From Yinghuangia sp045039925 (GTDB lineage Bacteria; Actinomycetota; Actinomycetes; Streptomycetales; Streptomycetaceae): DNA of 64,000 nt. The stretch is from assembly GCA_045039925.1 (NCBI GenBank), contig CP108400.1, positions 6,758,001-6,822,000 on the forward strand, written 5' to 3'. Below the pieces are notes generated by a model. It had not been told where the DNA came from. It searched no databases and worked only from the letters and a program-made list of their open reading frames with translations. The position numbers were made by a program, and so were the translations under genes. Positions within the stretch are counted from its first letter, which is position 1. Every line of letters starts with the position of its first letter. Positions 8,673-16,613 of this stretch are shown here, in pieces.

Positions 8673-8981
8673 GTGCCACGTCGAAATCGTCCGCCGCGCC
8701 CCGAACGCCCCGAACCCGGACCGGGCTCCGGCGGCTGGTACGGCCTGGAGTCGCGGGAGTCGGACCGGGACGGCGAGTGGATCGTGCGCCCGGTCTCCGG
8801 TGCCGCGGCGGCCAAGACGTACCGCTGCCCCGGCTGCGACCACGAAATCCCGGCCGGCGTCCCGCACGTGGTCGCGTGGCGCGCCGACGGCCTCGGCACG
8901 GTGGACGACCGCCGCCACTGGCACCGCGCCTGCTGGAACAACCGCGGCAACCGCCACCTGCGGCGCCGCCCCGGACGCTGA
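8673..8981 (+). CDS. Small zinc-ribbon-like conserved actinobacterial protein
   Basis: 102-residue protein starting at GTG 8673 (MPRRNRPPRPERPEPGPG). The core is YRCPGCDHEIPAGVPHVVAW followed by DDRRHWHRACW: a CxxC pair, then HxxC, and so a candidate zinc-binding knuckle. Similar short proteins are widespread in streptomycetes, where they are often labelled ATP/GTP-binding without experimental support; I see no nucleotide-binding loop. Basic, Pro-rich ends suggest nucleic-acid contact. It is a single gene convergent with the csoR-like gene. Function unknown. Confidence 0.8.
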   Translation: MPRRNRPPRPERPEPGPGSGGWYGLESRESDRDGEWIVRPVSGAAAAKTYRCPGCDHEIPAGVPHVVAWRADGLGTVDDRRHWHRACWNNRGNRHLRRRPGR

Positions 8982-9052
8982 CAGGGCGGCTGCGACCCGG
9001 CTGCGGACCCGGCTGCGGACCCGAGCGGCCGCCGACCCGCCCCGCGTGCGCC

Positions 9053-9319
9053 TCAGGCGAGGGACAGGAAGAGCTTCTCGAGTTCGGCCTCGCTCAGCGG
9101 CGGGGCGTCGCCGTCCGTCTCGGCCAGGCACTGGCGCATCCCGCTGGCGATGATCTTGAACCCGGCGCGGTCCAAGGCCCGTGACACGGCGGCGAGTTGC
9201 GTCACCACGTCCTTGCAGTCGCGGCCCGCCTCGACCATCGCGATGACCGCCGCGAGTTGCCCCTGGGCGCGGCGCAGACGGTTCAGGACGGCACGGCTCG
9301 CCTCTTCGTCGACGGTCAT
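9053..9319 (-). CDS. CsoR/FrmR-family (DUF156) transcriptional repressor
   Basis: 88-residue all-helical repressor of the CsoR/RcnR/FrmR/CstR family. The family helix LNRLRRAQGQLAAVIAMVEA is followed by RDCKDVVTQLAAVSRALDRA and the AGFKIIASGMRQCLAE helix. Cys is present at the first and last sensing positions (DCKDV and RQC), but the middle position, where copper-sensing CsoR has His, appears to be Gly in ASGMRQC. A Cys-x-Cys set is closer to persulfide-sensing CstR-like proteins than to Cu-CsoR; this is inference from a hand alignment. Its ATG overlaps the MMPL stop codon (ATGA), so the two are translationally coupled. Palindromes with TACCCC half-sites at 9357 and 11590 are likely operators. 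Confidence 0.9.
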   Translation of the reverse strand: MTVDEEASRAVLNRLRRAQGQLAAVIAMVEAGRDCKDVVTQLAAVSRALDRAGFKIIASGMRQCLAETDGDAPPLSEAELEKLFLSLA

Positions 9320-11574
9320 CCGGAGGACCTTTCGTAGCGGACCGGGGTGTCCATGGTACCCCCGGGGGTATGTACGCGGCGCAGCCAGGCCGGGCACCAC
9401 CACGCGGCGCGCCCGGTCAGCCGCAGCAGGACCGGCAGCAGGACGAGGCGGATCAGCGCCGCGTCGAGCAGCACGGCCGTACCGAGCACGACGCCCATCT
9501 CCTTGGGCGGCAGCGGACCGGACAGCGCGAAGGTGAAGAAGACCGCGACCATCACCGCCGCGGCCGCGAACACCACGCGTCCGGAGTCGGCGAGCGCGCC
9601 GACCACGGCCCGGTGCGGGTCGCCGGTCTCCTCGTAGTGCTCCTTGGCCGAGGCGAGCAGGAACACCGTGTAGTCCATCGCCACCGCGAAGATCATCGCG
9701 AAGAAGAACACCGGTGCCCAGCCGTCCAGGAACCCCTGCGGTGTGAAGCCCAGCAACGGGGCGCCGTGCCCGTCCTGGAAGATCAGCCGCGCGACGCCGA
9801 ACGCCGCCGCGGTGGACAGCAGGCTCGTCGCGGTGCCGAGCAGCGCCGCGAGCGGCGCGCGCAGCGCGAGGACCAGCAGCAGGAAGCCCAGCCCGAGGAC
9901 GACGCCGAGCACCAGGGGAGTCCGGTCGTCCAGCGCGGTCTGGAGGTCGAGGTTCTCCGCCGCGGCGCCGCCGACGCGCGCCTCGTCGGCCAGTCCGGTC
10001 CGGAGCCGGTCCAGGGTGGCGCCGAGCGCCGGGTCCGACGGGTCCGCGGCCGGTACGGCCTGGACCAGGCTGAGGTCCGTGCCGTCGGCGGCGGCAATCG
10101 GCGGCAGCACCGCGGCGATTCCCGGGTCCGTCGCCGCATCGTCCGCGACGCCCGCGGCCTGCGCGGTCGGCGCCACGATCTGCAGCATGCCCGGCCCGCC
10201 CGGCCCGAACGCCTGCTGTACGGCGGTGTAGCCGACCCGTGCGGAGGCGTCCGCGGGCACCACGCCGATCGACGGCATGGAGGTCCGCAGGCCGATCACC
10301 GGCGCGGCCAGGGCCAGCAGCACCACGAGTGCGGGCAGTCCGTAGCGCAGCGGATGCCGCCACAGGCGCTCTGCCCATCCGGCGAAGCGCGGTGAACCGC
10401 CCGCACCGCCGATTCCACCGGTGCTGCCGACCCCGCTCGAACTGCCGCCCGCACGCCGGGCCTTGCGCCGCGGCAGGGCGGCCGCGTCGACCCGGGCGCC
10501 CAGGCGCGCGAGTACGGCGGGCAGCAGGGTGAGCGTCGCGGCCAGGACGAATGCGACGGCCAGCATGATGCCGAGCGCCATGGTGCGGAACGCGGGCGCC
10601 GGCACCAGCATCACCGCGGACAGGCTGACCAGGACGGTCGCGCCGGAGAGCGCGACGGCCTTGCCCGCGGTGTCCATCGTCTCGCGTACCGCCTGGCGCG
10701 GATCGCCGTGCCGGGCCAGCGCGGCCCGGAAACGCACCACGAGGAACAGCGCGTAGTCGATGCCCAGGGCGAGCGCGAACATCATCGCGAAGTTCATCGC
10801 CCAGATGGACACCGGCGTCACGTGGTTCAGCAGCACCAGCGCGCCCGCCGAGGCCGCCAGGCCGGCCAGGGTGAGCAGCAGCGGCAGCCCGGCCGCCACC
10901 AGGGAGCCGAACGCCAGGACCAGGATGGCCAGGGTCACGGGCCACGACAGCATCTCCGACTTGATCATCGCGTCGTGGTTCGCGGTGTTGAAGTCGCTCC
11001 ACATCACCGACGACCCGGTCGCCGCCACCAGCACGCCGTCGCCCGAGAGCGCCCCGAGCGGCCCCTTCAGGTCGTCGGCGGCCCGGACCATGTCGTCGGC
11101 ACCGGCGCCCGCCCCGGCGGTCAGGATCGCGGTGCGGCCGTCGGCACTGACCGTCACTCCGGCCTGCGGCGGCACGACCGCGGAGACCCGGTCGTCGGCG
11201 CGCAGCAGTGCCGCGGCCCGGTCGACGACGGCCTGGATCGAGGGGTCCGCGATCGGCCGGTCCGCCTGCACGACCACTTGCAGCGCGGTCGACGCGTTGC
11301 CGTCGAAGTGCCGCTGCGCCAGGTCCCGGACCTGGACCGACTCGCTGCCCTCCGCGTGCCAGCCCGCACCGGCGAGAGCCGAGGTCACCTGCGGGGCGAA
11401 GGCGCCCAGTCCCGCGACGAGGGCGAGCCAGAGCACCGCGACCAGGCGCAGATGGTCGGCGGACCACAGGCCCAGTCGCCCGAACCGGCCGGGGCCGGTG
11501 GCCGGTGCGGCGGTCTGCGCGGTTGCCGGCGCGGGGTCTGGCCCGATGCCGCGTATGTGGTCACCCACGGTCAC
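9316..11574 (-). CDS. MMPL-family (RND superfamily) membrane transporter
   Basis: 752-residue integral membrane exporter related to mycobacterial MmpL lipid transporters. TM1 lies near residues 40-60 (HLRLVAVLWLALVAGLGAFA). An extracellular porter domain with an alternation of VVVQADRPI-type strands follows, then a five-to-six helix bundle containing NFAMMFALALGIDYALFLV, whose GIDYALF matches the RND proton-relay motif. A Gly/Ser-rich cytosolic linker leads into a second copy of the same architecture, including VFFFAMIFAVAMDYTVFL. GTG at 11574 lies four bases after AGGAGG; GTG at 11568 is the alternative. It is co-transcribed with the csoR-like gene (ATGA overlap) and has a palindrome just upstream at 11590, so expression is probably controlled by that repressor. 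Substrate unknown; reactive sulfur, metal or lipid are options. Confidence 0.9.
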   Translation of the reverse strand: MTVGDHIRGIGPDPAPATAQTAAPATGPGRFGRLGLWSADHLRLVAVLWLALVAGLGAFAPQVTSALAGAGWHAEGSESVQVRDLAQRHFDGNASTALQVVVQADRPIADPSIQAVVDRAAALLRADDRVSAVVPPQAGVTVSADGRTAILTAGAGAGADDMVRAADDLKGPLGALSGDGVLVAATGSSVMWSDFNTANHDAMIKSEMLSWPVTLAILVLAFGSLVAAGLPLLLTLAGLAASAGALVLLNHVTPVSIWAMNFAMMFALALGIDYALFLVVRFRAALARHGDPRQAVRETMDTAGKAVALSGATVLVSLSAVMLVPAPAFRTMALGIMLAVAFVLAATLTLLPAVLARLGARVDAAALPRRKARRAGGSSSGVGSTGGIGGAGGSPRFAGWAERLWRHPLRYGLPALVVLLALAAPVIGLRTSMPSIGVVPADASARVGYTAVQQAFGPGGPGMLQIVAPTAQAAGVADDAATDPGIAAVLPPIAAADGTDLSLVQAVPAADPSDPALGATLDRLRTGLADEARVGGAAAENLDLQTALDDRTPLVLGVVLGLGFLLLVLALRAPLAALLGTATSLLSTAAAFGVARLIFQDGHGAPLLGFTPQGFLDGWAPVFFFAMIFAVAMDYTVFLLASAKEHYEETGDPHRAVVGALADSGRVVFAAAAVMVAVFFTFALSGPLPPKEMGVVLGTAVLLDAALIRLVLLPVLLRLTGRAAWWCPAWLRRVHTPGGTMDTPVRYERSSG
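9357..9370. promoter_or_regulatory. Palindrome TACCCCCGGGGGTA, putative CsoR-family operator
   Basis: Perfect 14-base palindrome 38 bp upstream of the csoR-like start, inside the 3' end of the MMPL gene. A-T-flanked C/G tracts of this type are the classical operator form of CsoR-family repressors. Here the site could allow autorepression from an internal promoter. Confidence 0.7.
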
Positions 11575-11589
11575 ACTTCCTCCTGGATA

Positions 11590-11603
11590 TACCCCCCGGG
11601 GTA
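11590..11603. promoter_or_regulatory. TACCCCCCGGGGTA, second putative CsoR-family operator
   Basis: 14-base near-palindrome in the 82 bp divergent region between the MMPL gene (start 11574) and the DUF302 gene (start 11657). It matches the site at 9357-9370 except for one base of asymmetry. A third, weaker half-match, TACCCCCACCCGTA, lies at 11623-11636. Placement suggests one repressor controls both directions. Confidence 0.7.
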
Positions 11604-11656
11604 ATATGAGGAGCCTAACCGATACCCCCACCCGTATTTTTCGGAGGAGCGACACC

Positions 11657-12084
11657 ATGGCCTACGACCGCACCGTCCGCGTGGAGAGCGGGTTCGCCGC
11701 GACCGTGGCCGCCGTACGCGACGCGCTCGCCGCGCAGGGCTTCGGCGTCCTGACCGAGATCGACGTGGCCGCCACCATGAAGGCGAAGCTCGGCGAGGAC
11801 ATGGAGGACTACCTGATCCTCGGCGCCTGCAATCCGCCGCTCGCGCACCGCGCGCGCTCGGCGTCGACCGGACCGTCGGGCTGCTGCTGCCGTGCAACGT
11901 GGTGGTCCGCGGCGACGGCGACGGCACACTCGTCCAGGCCTTCGACCCGTCGGCCATGGTCGCCTTCACCGGACTGGAGGCGCTGCGCCCGGTGGCCGGC
12001 GAGGCCGCGGACCGGCTCGACGCCGCACTCGCCGCCGTCGCTGCCGCCCCCGGCGCCGCCGCCGGAACCGGAGCCGACGGGTGA
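11657..12084 (+). pseudogene. DUF302-domain gene interrupted by a 2-base frameshift in a CG repeat
   Basis: DUF302 proteins are small, mostly cytosolic and of unknown function, often found near persulfide or metal stress genes. ATG 11657 follows GGAGGAG. The first 65 codons read MAYDRTVRVESGF, IDVAATMKAKLGEDMEDYLI and GACNPPLAHRA, the conserved DUF302 start and core. Then the frame is lost. Shifting by two bases restores LGVDRTVGLLLPCNVVVRG and AFDPSAMVAFTG to a TGA at 12084. The switch falls in the run CGCGCGCGC (11849-11857): one CG unit too many explains it. The whole would be about 141 residues, the usual family size. It is either a real frameshift mutation or a dinucleotide-repeat assembly error. 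It is divergent from MMPL-csoR and shares their operator region. Confidence 0.85.
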
Positions 12085-12235
12085 ACGGCAGTTGAACGGT
12101 GGCGAGTTGGGCGCCTACGCGGAGAAGGTGATCCTCCGGATTGCGGCCCGAGGCTGGGCGGGGGCGGGTTCCGAGGCGTACCGTCGTTGGGTGATCCGGG
12201 GTTGCTCGGGGTGGTTGCGGGCGGACTGAGGTGGG

Positions 12236-12790
12236 GTGGCCGTGGGGCGGGGCGGGACGGACAGCCGTGACGACGGATCGGACCATCGCGGATTGCTGCT
12301 CGGCGACGAGCGGGCGCTCGGCCAGGTGTACGACGCCTACGCGGAGTTCGTGTACGGAGTCGCCCTGCGCGTGACGCGGGACGAGCGGGTTGCCGAGGAC
12401 GTCACCTGCGAGGTCTTCGTCGCGCTCTGGGAACGCCCTTACGTCTACGACCCGTTGAAGTGGTCGATGGCGGCATGGCTGGTAGCCGCCGCACATCGCC
12501 GGGCGGTCGAACGCATCGGCGGGAGCGGGCAATCCGCGGCACCGGGCGGCGGCGAATCCCTGGACGAGGACGCCGTCGCGGCCTCCTTGGCCGGCCTGGC
12601 GCCGGAGCTGCGGGACGTCGTGGAGCTCTCGTACTTCCAGGGGCTGACGTACCGCCAGGTGGCCGCGAAGCTGGGCGTGGTCGAGAGCGTGGTGGCCGAG
12701 CGGGTCCGCGTCGGTCTGGCGCAGTGGGACACGGCGGCCCGCGACGGCGCGGGTGCCGTGGCGGATGACGGGACGGAGGCGCGGTCATGA
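12236..12790 (+). CDS. ECF-type RNA polymerase sigma factor
   Basis: 184-residue sigma-70 family protein. Region 2 is LLLGDERALGQVYDAYAEFV with AEDVTCEVFVALWERPYVYD (about residues 20-80). Region 4 is LAPELRDVVELSYFQGLTYR followed by QVAAKLGVVESVVAERVR (about 118-158), a recognisable sigma-4 helix-turn-helix. The GTG at 12236 has only a weak GGTGGGG before it, so the start is uncertain by a few codons. Its TGA overlaps the next gene's ATG (ATGA), so the two are translated together. In actinobacteria, sigma genes of this size are commonly paired with an anti-sigma or MDMPI-fold partner, which is what follows here. The promoters it recognises are unknown. Confidence 0.85.
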   Translation: MAVGRGGTDSRDDGSDHRGLLLGDERALGQVYDAYAEFVYGVALRVTRDERVAEDVTCEVFVALWERPYVYDPLKWSMAAWLVAAAHRRAVERIGGSGQSAAPGGGESLDEDAVAASLAGLAPELRDVVELSYFQGLTYRQVAAKLGVVESVVAERVRVGLAQWDTAARDGAGAVADDGTEARS

Positions 12791-13635
12791 CGGGGCTGCC
12801 GGCAGCGGTACGGGGTCGGGTCGTCGCCGAGGCCGTGCGCAGACGCGAGCCGTCGATCCCGACCGGACCGCACGCCCGGGCGTTCGCCGAGGCGTTCGCG
12901 GGGCTCGACGTGCTGCTGCGCGACCTCAGCAGCGAGGAGTGGGCGACGACGGTCGTCCACGACTGGGACGTGCAGCAGACAGTCGTGCACCTGATGGCCG
13001 GCGACGGTGCCGTGTGCGCCGCCGCGTGCGTGCCCGAGGCGATCCGCCTGCCGGCGTACGACGGCCCGTTCGCGTCGATGCGGGAGTTCGGCGGGCCGGT
13101 CGGCGAGTGGGAGGGCCGCAGCCGCTACATCATGGCCCGGCACCACGGCAGGCCGTACCGCATGAGCTGGCACGCGTGGCGGGCGCAGGCGCGGAGCCTG
13201 CTGAAGTGCCGGGCGGCCCGGGAGCGCGACGAGACGCCCGTCGAATACGCGGGACGCACCCTGCCGTTGGCCGACGCCTACCTCGCCCGCGGATTCGAGA
13301 CGTGGCTGCACGCGGACGACATCGGCCGGGCCGTGGGCAGGCCCTTCCCCGAGCCCTCGTCCGAACCCATGGCGCTGCTCGTCGAACTCGGCGTCACCAC
13401 CCTGGGTTTGCTCAAGGCGGAGATCGGCGCACGGCTGGTGCTCGAGGGGCCGGGGGCGGTCACCGTGGCCCTGGGCGGCGGCGAAGCGCAAGCCGAACTG
13501 CGCCTGAGCTCCTCGGACTTCTGCCGTCTCCTCGGCGGGAACCGGCGGGCCGACGAGATCGCCGTCGTGGTGCAGGGCGACACGGAGACCGCGGCCGCGG
13601 CACTGGCCGCCGTGGCCTCGCTGGCGATCCTGTAG
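12787..13635 (+). CDS. MDMPI/DinB-fold protein, possible sigma-factor partner
   Basis: 282-residue protein with a mycothiol-dependent maleylpyruvate isomerase-like N-terminal four-helix domain. GLDVLLRDLSSEEWATTVVH and DWDVQQTVVHLMAGD place conserved Trp and His residues where the fold binds metal. A mid-protein FETWLHADDIGRAVGRPFPE matches the HxxD metal-binding region, and a C-terminal beta-rich domain holds LVLEGPGAVTVALGGG. Translational coupling (ATGA) to the sigma factor suggests it senses or modulates that factor; in actinobacteria such pairs act as sigma/anti-sigma-like modules. An enzymatic role in mycothiol chemistry is the alternative. Confidence 0.75.
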   Translation: MTGLPAAVRGRVVAEAVRRREPSIPTGPHARAFAEAFAGLDVLLRDLSSEEWATTVVHDWDVQQTVVHLMAGDGAVCAAACVPEAIRLPAYDGPFASMREFGGPVGEWEGRSRYIMARHHGRPYRMSWHAWRAQARSLLKCRAARERDETPVEYAGRTLPLADAYLARGFETWLHADDIGRAVGRPFPEPSSEPMALLVELGVTTLGLLKAEIGARLVLEGPGAVTVALGGGEAQAELRLSSSDFCRLLGGNRRADEIAVVVQGDTETAAAALAAVASLAIL

Positions 13636-13734
13636 CGCCCGCTATCCGTCTGTCTATCCGTCTGCCTATCCATCTGCCGATACGTCCGTCCGGGTGACAG
13701 CCGTGAACCGGCGCACGTGGTAGAAGAGTTCGGC

Positions 13735-14235
13735 ATGGGTGTTCTCTTCGACTACTTCCGGGCACCGGACGCCGGTGCCGCGATACGTGCGCTGGAGCGC
13801 GACGGCGGACCCAAGGGGCGCGGCGGCCCCGGACAACCGGTCTTCGACGCCGTGGACGCCAAGGGCATCGACCACGCCGTCATGCTGACCCAACTCGTCG
13901 ACATCATCCGGGGCGAGCCGACCGATTTCAGCACCGTCGGCACGCTGGACTTCGTGTCGGTGTGGCCGTCCTCCACCCCGCCGACCGGCGACGAATGGAC
14001 GGCGCTCCCGGAGGGCTCGCCGTGGCGCGAAGGCCCGTGGATCGACGAACTGGGGCAGCGCACCCTGGACGGGCTCGCCGACGCCGACGACGCCCGCCTG
14101 TCCGAGATCGCCGCGCGCTGGGCGCGGGAAGCCGGCCTCGACGGCGACCTCGGCCAACTCGTGGCCGAATTCGTCGCACTGGCCCGCCGCGCCCGCGACG
14201 CCGGCGACCGGCTGTACTGCTGGACCTGCCTCTAA
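13735..14235 (+). CDS. Conserved streptomycete protein of unknown function
   Basis: 166-residue soluble, acidic protein beginning MGVLFDYFRAPDAGAAIRAL. No signal peptide, membrane helix or known catalytic motif is visible. The protein contains DAVDAKGIDHAVMLTQLVD, DFVSVWPSSTPPTGDEWTAL and a Cys pair at the extreme C-terminus, YCWTCL. ATG 13735 matches the start common in homologues I remember; a GTG at 13717 would add six residues. It is convergent with the StyA-like gene, which ends only 13 bp away, with a short TGCGGT-C-ACCGCA hairpin between. Function cannot be assigned. Confidence 0.75.
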   Translation: MGVLFDYFRAPDAGAAIRALERDGGPKGRGGPGQPVFDAVDAKGIDHAVMLTQLVDIIRGEPTDFSTVGTLDFVSVWPSSTPPTGDEWTALPEGSPWREGPWIDELGQRTLDGLADADDARLSEIAARWAREAGLDGDLGQLVAEFVALARRARDAGDRLYCWTCL

Positions 14236-14248
14236 TGCGGTCACCGCA

Positions 14249-15511
14249 CTAGCGCGGTGCACTGTCGAGCGCGGCCAGGTACGCGTCCGCCCGCTCCGGC
14301 GTGTAGAACCACTCCTCGAAGTCCGCCGGATCGTCGAATCCGTTGGCGAACCGGTCCGCGACCGCCTGGTGCGCCGTCCCCGCGCCGATGACCCTCAGCA
14401 CGTGCTCCGGCGGCGGCGCCAGCATCGCGTTCGTCCACTTCGTGACCGCGGCCGCGTGCGCCCAGTAGGCCTCGAAGGTCTCCGTCATCCACGCCCGGTC
14501 GAACTCCCCGTCGCCGCGCCCCTCGATGGCCGCAAGGTACAGCGCCGCGCACTTGGCCGCGTTGTTGGAGCCCTGGCCGGTGATCGGATCGTTCGCCACC
14601 ACGACGTCGGCGACGCCCAGCACCAGCCCGCCCGACGCGAGTTCCACCACGGGGCGGCGCACGGTCGGGGTGTAGCGGCCGGACAGGGTGCCGTGCGCGT
14701 CGGTCAGCTCCACCCCGTCCGCGGCGCGGTCGTACTCCCACGGCACGAACTGCTTCATCAGCCGGAGCGTCAGCTCCAGGTGCGCCGCCGGCTCCCGTAC
14801 GCCCTGGAACGCGTCCAGCGGTCCGCCCGGCACCCCCTCGAAGAAGAGGATGTCGCAGGCGCCGGACAGCGTGAGCGCCGGAATGACGAACAGCTCCCCG
14901 ACCTCGGGCACCAGGTTGCAGCGCACGGCCGGGAAGTCGTGCTCGGGGCGGGGCCCGAGGCCGTGCACGTACGACACCGCCAGCGACCGCATGGGCCGGG
15001 TGTAAGGCGACCGCTCCGGATCCCGGTCGAACATCGCGGCGAGCGGCCCCTTGCCGGCGGCCAGCAGCACCAGGTCGAACCGTTCCGCGTACCACTCCAG
15101 ATCCGCCACGCCCACCGGGTGCACGACCACGCTGCCGCCCCGCTCGGCGAACAGGTCCAGCCAGGCGGCCATCTTGACCCGCTGGTCCACCGAGTGCGCG
15201 TACGCGTCGAGCCGTCCCACCCAGTCGACCGGCCGCCCGCCGTCCGGCCCCGCGACCGACACCCCGAGCCCCAGGACGTCGGGGGCGACCCCTTCCCACA
15301 GGCCGAGGCCGAAGTCCCGCTCGTGGGCCAGCGCGGTGCCGAACATGCACTGTGTGGACATGACCCGTCCGCCGCGGATCTCGTCGGCCGTGCGGTCCGA
15401 GACGACCGTCACGTCGTAGCCCCGGTCCTGGAGGCCGAGCGCGAGCATGAGGCCGGACTGGCCGGCACCGACTATCAGGATCTTCCGCAAGGCGAACTCG
15501 CTTCCGTGCAC
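14249..15511 (-). CDS. Styrene monooxygenase StyA-like FAD-dependent monooxygenase
   Basis: Two-component, group E-type flavin monooxygenase subunit, about 420 residues, predicted to epoxidise an olefin or oxidise indole with FADH2 supplied by a separate reductase. KILIVGAGQSGLMLALGLQD is the FAD motif. GGRVMSTQCMFGTALAHERD, WVGRLDAYAHSVDQRVKMA and NDPITGQGSNNAAKCAALYL match the StyA/indole monooxygenase family from memory. The start is uncertain: GTG 15511 (VHGSEFALRKILIVG) or TTG 15490 (LRKILIVG, preceded by GGAAG). No StyB-like reductase is adjacent. It lies 79 bp downstream of cvnD on the same strand, the place where some conservons carry a cytochrome P450 gene, so the product may be an effector enzyme of the conservon. 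Confidence 0.85.
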   Translation of the reverse strand: MHGSEFALRKILIVGAGQSGLMLALGLQDRGYDVTVVSDRTADEIRGGRVMSTQCMFGTALAHERDFGLGLWEGVAPDVLGLGVSVAGPDGGRPVDWVGRLDAYAHSVDQRVKMAAWLDLFAERGGSVVVHPVGVADLEWYAERFDLVLLAAGKGPLAAMFDRDPERSPYTRPMRSLAVSYVHGLGPRPEHDFPAVRCNLVPEVGELFVIPALTLSGACDILFFEGVPGGPLDAFQGVREPAAHLELTLRLMKQFVPWEYDRAADGVELTDAHGTLSGRYTPTVRRPVVELASGGLVLGVADVVVANDPITGQGSNNAAKCAALYLAAIEGRGDGEFDRAWMTETFEAYWAHAAAVTKWTNAMLAPPPEHVLRVIGAGTAHQAVADRFANGFDDPADFEEWFYTPERADAYLAALDSAPR

Positions 15512-15590
15512 AGGAAATACCGGCGGGTCCAGGTCCTCCCGCCGCACCCGGGCCGAGCCCGGCGGAAACCCGCCGCACCAGCCCGGAAGC

Positions 15591-16223
15591 TCAACGCGCG
15601 ACCAGCCGCAGCGCGTGCGCCACCACGGCCACCAGCGTCTGCGCCGCACTGCGCCGGTCCCGCGCGTCGCATTCCACGAGCGGCGTCGCGGGACGCAGCG
15701 AGAGCGCCTCGCGCAGATCCGCCGCCGGGTAGATCGGCGCTCCGTCGAACGTGTTGATCGCGACGACGAACGGAAGCCCGCTTCGTTCAAAATAGTCCAC
15801 TGCGGGGAAACAGTCCTCGACCCGCCTGGTGTCCACCATCACGACCGCGCCGACCGCGCCGCGCACCAGGTCGTCCCACATGAACTGGAACCGGCCCTGG
15901 CCGGGTGTCCCGAACAGGTACAGCACGAGGTCGTCGTCGAGGGTGACCCGGCCGAAGTCCATCGCCACGGTCGTGGTCACCTTGTCCGGCAACCCGTCGA
16001 GCCGGTCCGTCGCCTCGCTCATGACCGTCATCACCGACTCGGTGGTGAGCGGCTCGATCTCCGACACCGACGTCACGAGCGTGGTCTTGCCGACCCCGAA
16101 GCCGCCCGACACGACGATCTTCGTCGAGGTGATGGGCGGTGCGCCCCCGCCGCGTCCCGCCGGAGGCGGCGGCAGCGGCGGTATGCGGTGCGCGGGAATC
16201 GCCTCAGAGTCTGCGTAGTCCAC
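15591..16223 (-). CDS. cvnD: Conservon GTPase CvnD
   Basis: Small Ras/Arf-like GTPase of the streptomycete conservons, 210 residues. A Pro-rich N-terminal leader is followed by the P-loop GGFGVGKTTLVTSVSE (Walker A, about residues 38-53), the switch-region AMDFGRVTLDDDLVLYLFGT, then PGQGRFQFMWDDLVRGAVGA (G3, with GTPGQ in place of the usual DxxG), and VVAINTFDGAP, a divergent NKxD motif typical of conservon D proteins. GTG 16223 overlaps the end of cvnC by 20 bases. Family knowledge: CvnD associates with CvnA, B and C in a membrane-proximal complex compared with eukaryotic G-protein-coupled receptors. Confidence 0.93.
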   Translation of the reverse strand: MDYADSEAIPAHRIPPLPPPPAGRGGGAPPITSTKIVVSGGFGVGKTTLVTSVSEIEPLTTESVMTVMSEATDRLDGLPDKVTTTVAMDFGRVTLDDDLVLYLFGTPGQGRFQFMWDDLVRGAVGAVVMVDTRRVEDCFPAVDYFERSGLPFVVAINTFDGAPIYPAADLREALSLRPATPLVECDARDRRSAAQTLVAVVAHALRLVAR

Positions 16224-16608
16224 CCAGGAGCCTTTCGAGCAGTGCGCGGTCGGGGGGGCCGGCCTCGCCGGCGGTCTGGTACACGCTGATGCGCCCCTGG
16301 GCGGCCAGGTCGCTGATGAGCACCCGGACGACGCCCAGCGGCAGGCCGAGCAGGGCGGACACCTCGGCGACGGAACGCACGCCCCGGCACAGGACGATGA
16401 TGGCCCGCACCTCCGGCATGTCGTCGCGTCCGACATCGAGGGGCGACTCGGCACCGGCCTCGGTGCCCGGGTCGCAGTCGAGCGAGGTGACCAGGGTTTC
16501 CACGAACAGGACTTCGCTGTAGCTGGTGCGACCGCGGGTCAAGGCGTACGGGCGTACCCTTCCGGACCGCCCGCCGACCCCGCCCCGTCCCCCGTCCTCA
16601 GCGGCCAT
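16204..16608 (-). CDS. cvnC: Conservon protein CvnC, DUF742
   Basis: 134-residue DUF742 protein, a winged-helix-like cytosolic member of the conservon complex. The N-terminus is RVRPYALTRGRTSYSEVLFV. The C-terminal helices MPEVRAIIVLCRGVRSVAEV, SALLGLPLGVVRVLISDLAA and QGRISVY look like a MarR/ROK-type HTH in which LxLPLGVVRVLISDL is the family hallmark. It starts at ATG 16608, five bases after the end of cvnB, and overlaps cvnD by 20 bases, so cvnB-C-D are translated as one unit. It probably links the roadblock protein and the GTPase. Confidence 0.93.
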   Translation of the reverse strand: MAAEDGGRGGVGGRSGRVRPYALTRGRTSYSEVLFVETLVTSLDCDPGTEAGAESPLDVGRDDMPEVRAIIVLCRGVRSVAEVSALLGLPLGVVRVLISDLAAQGRISVYQTAGEAGPPDRALLERLLGGLRRL

Positions 16609-16613
16609 CGCGA

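Noticed and set aside
6741..9131. A leftward open frame of 796 codons covering the hydroxyacyl-CoA dehydrogenase
   Set aside because: It is the mirror of the strongly conserved dehydrogenase frame. Its product is Arg/Gly/Ala/His low-complexity with no domain.
15591..16454. A single fused CvnC-CvnD gene
   Set aside because: The apparent long frame runs out of frame through cvnC. DUF742 is read in another frame and ends at 16204, and cvnD starts at its own GTG 16223.
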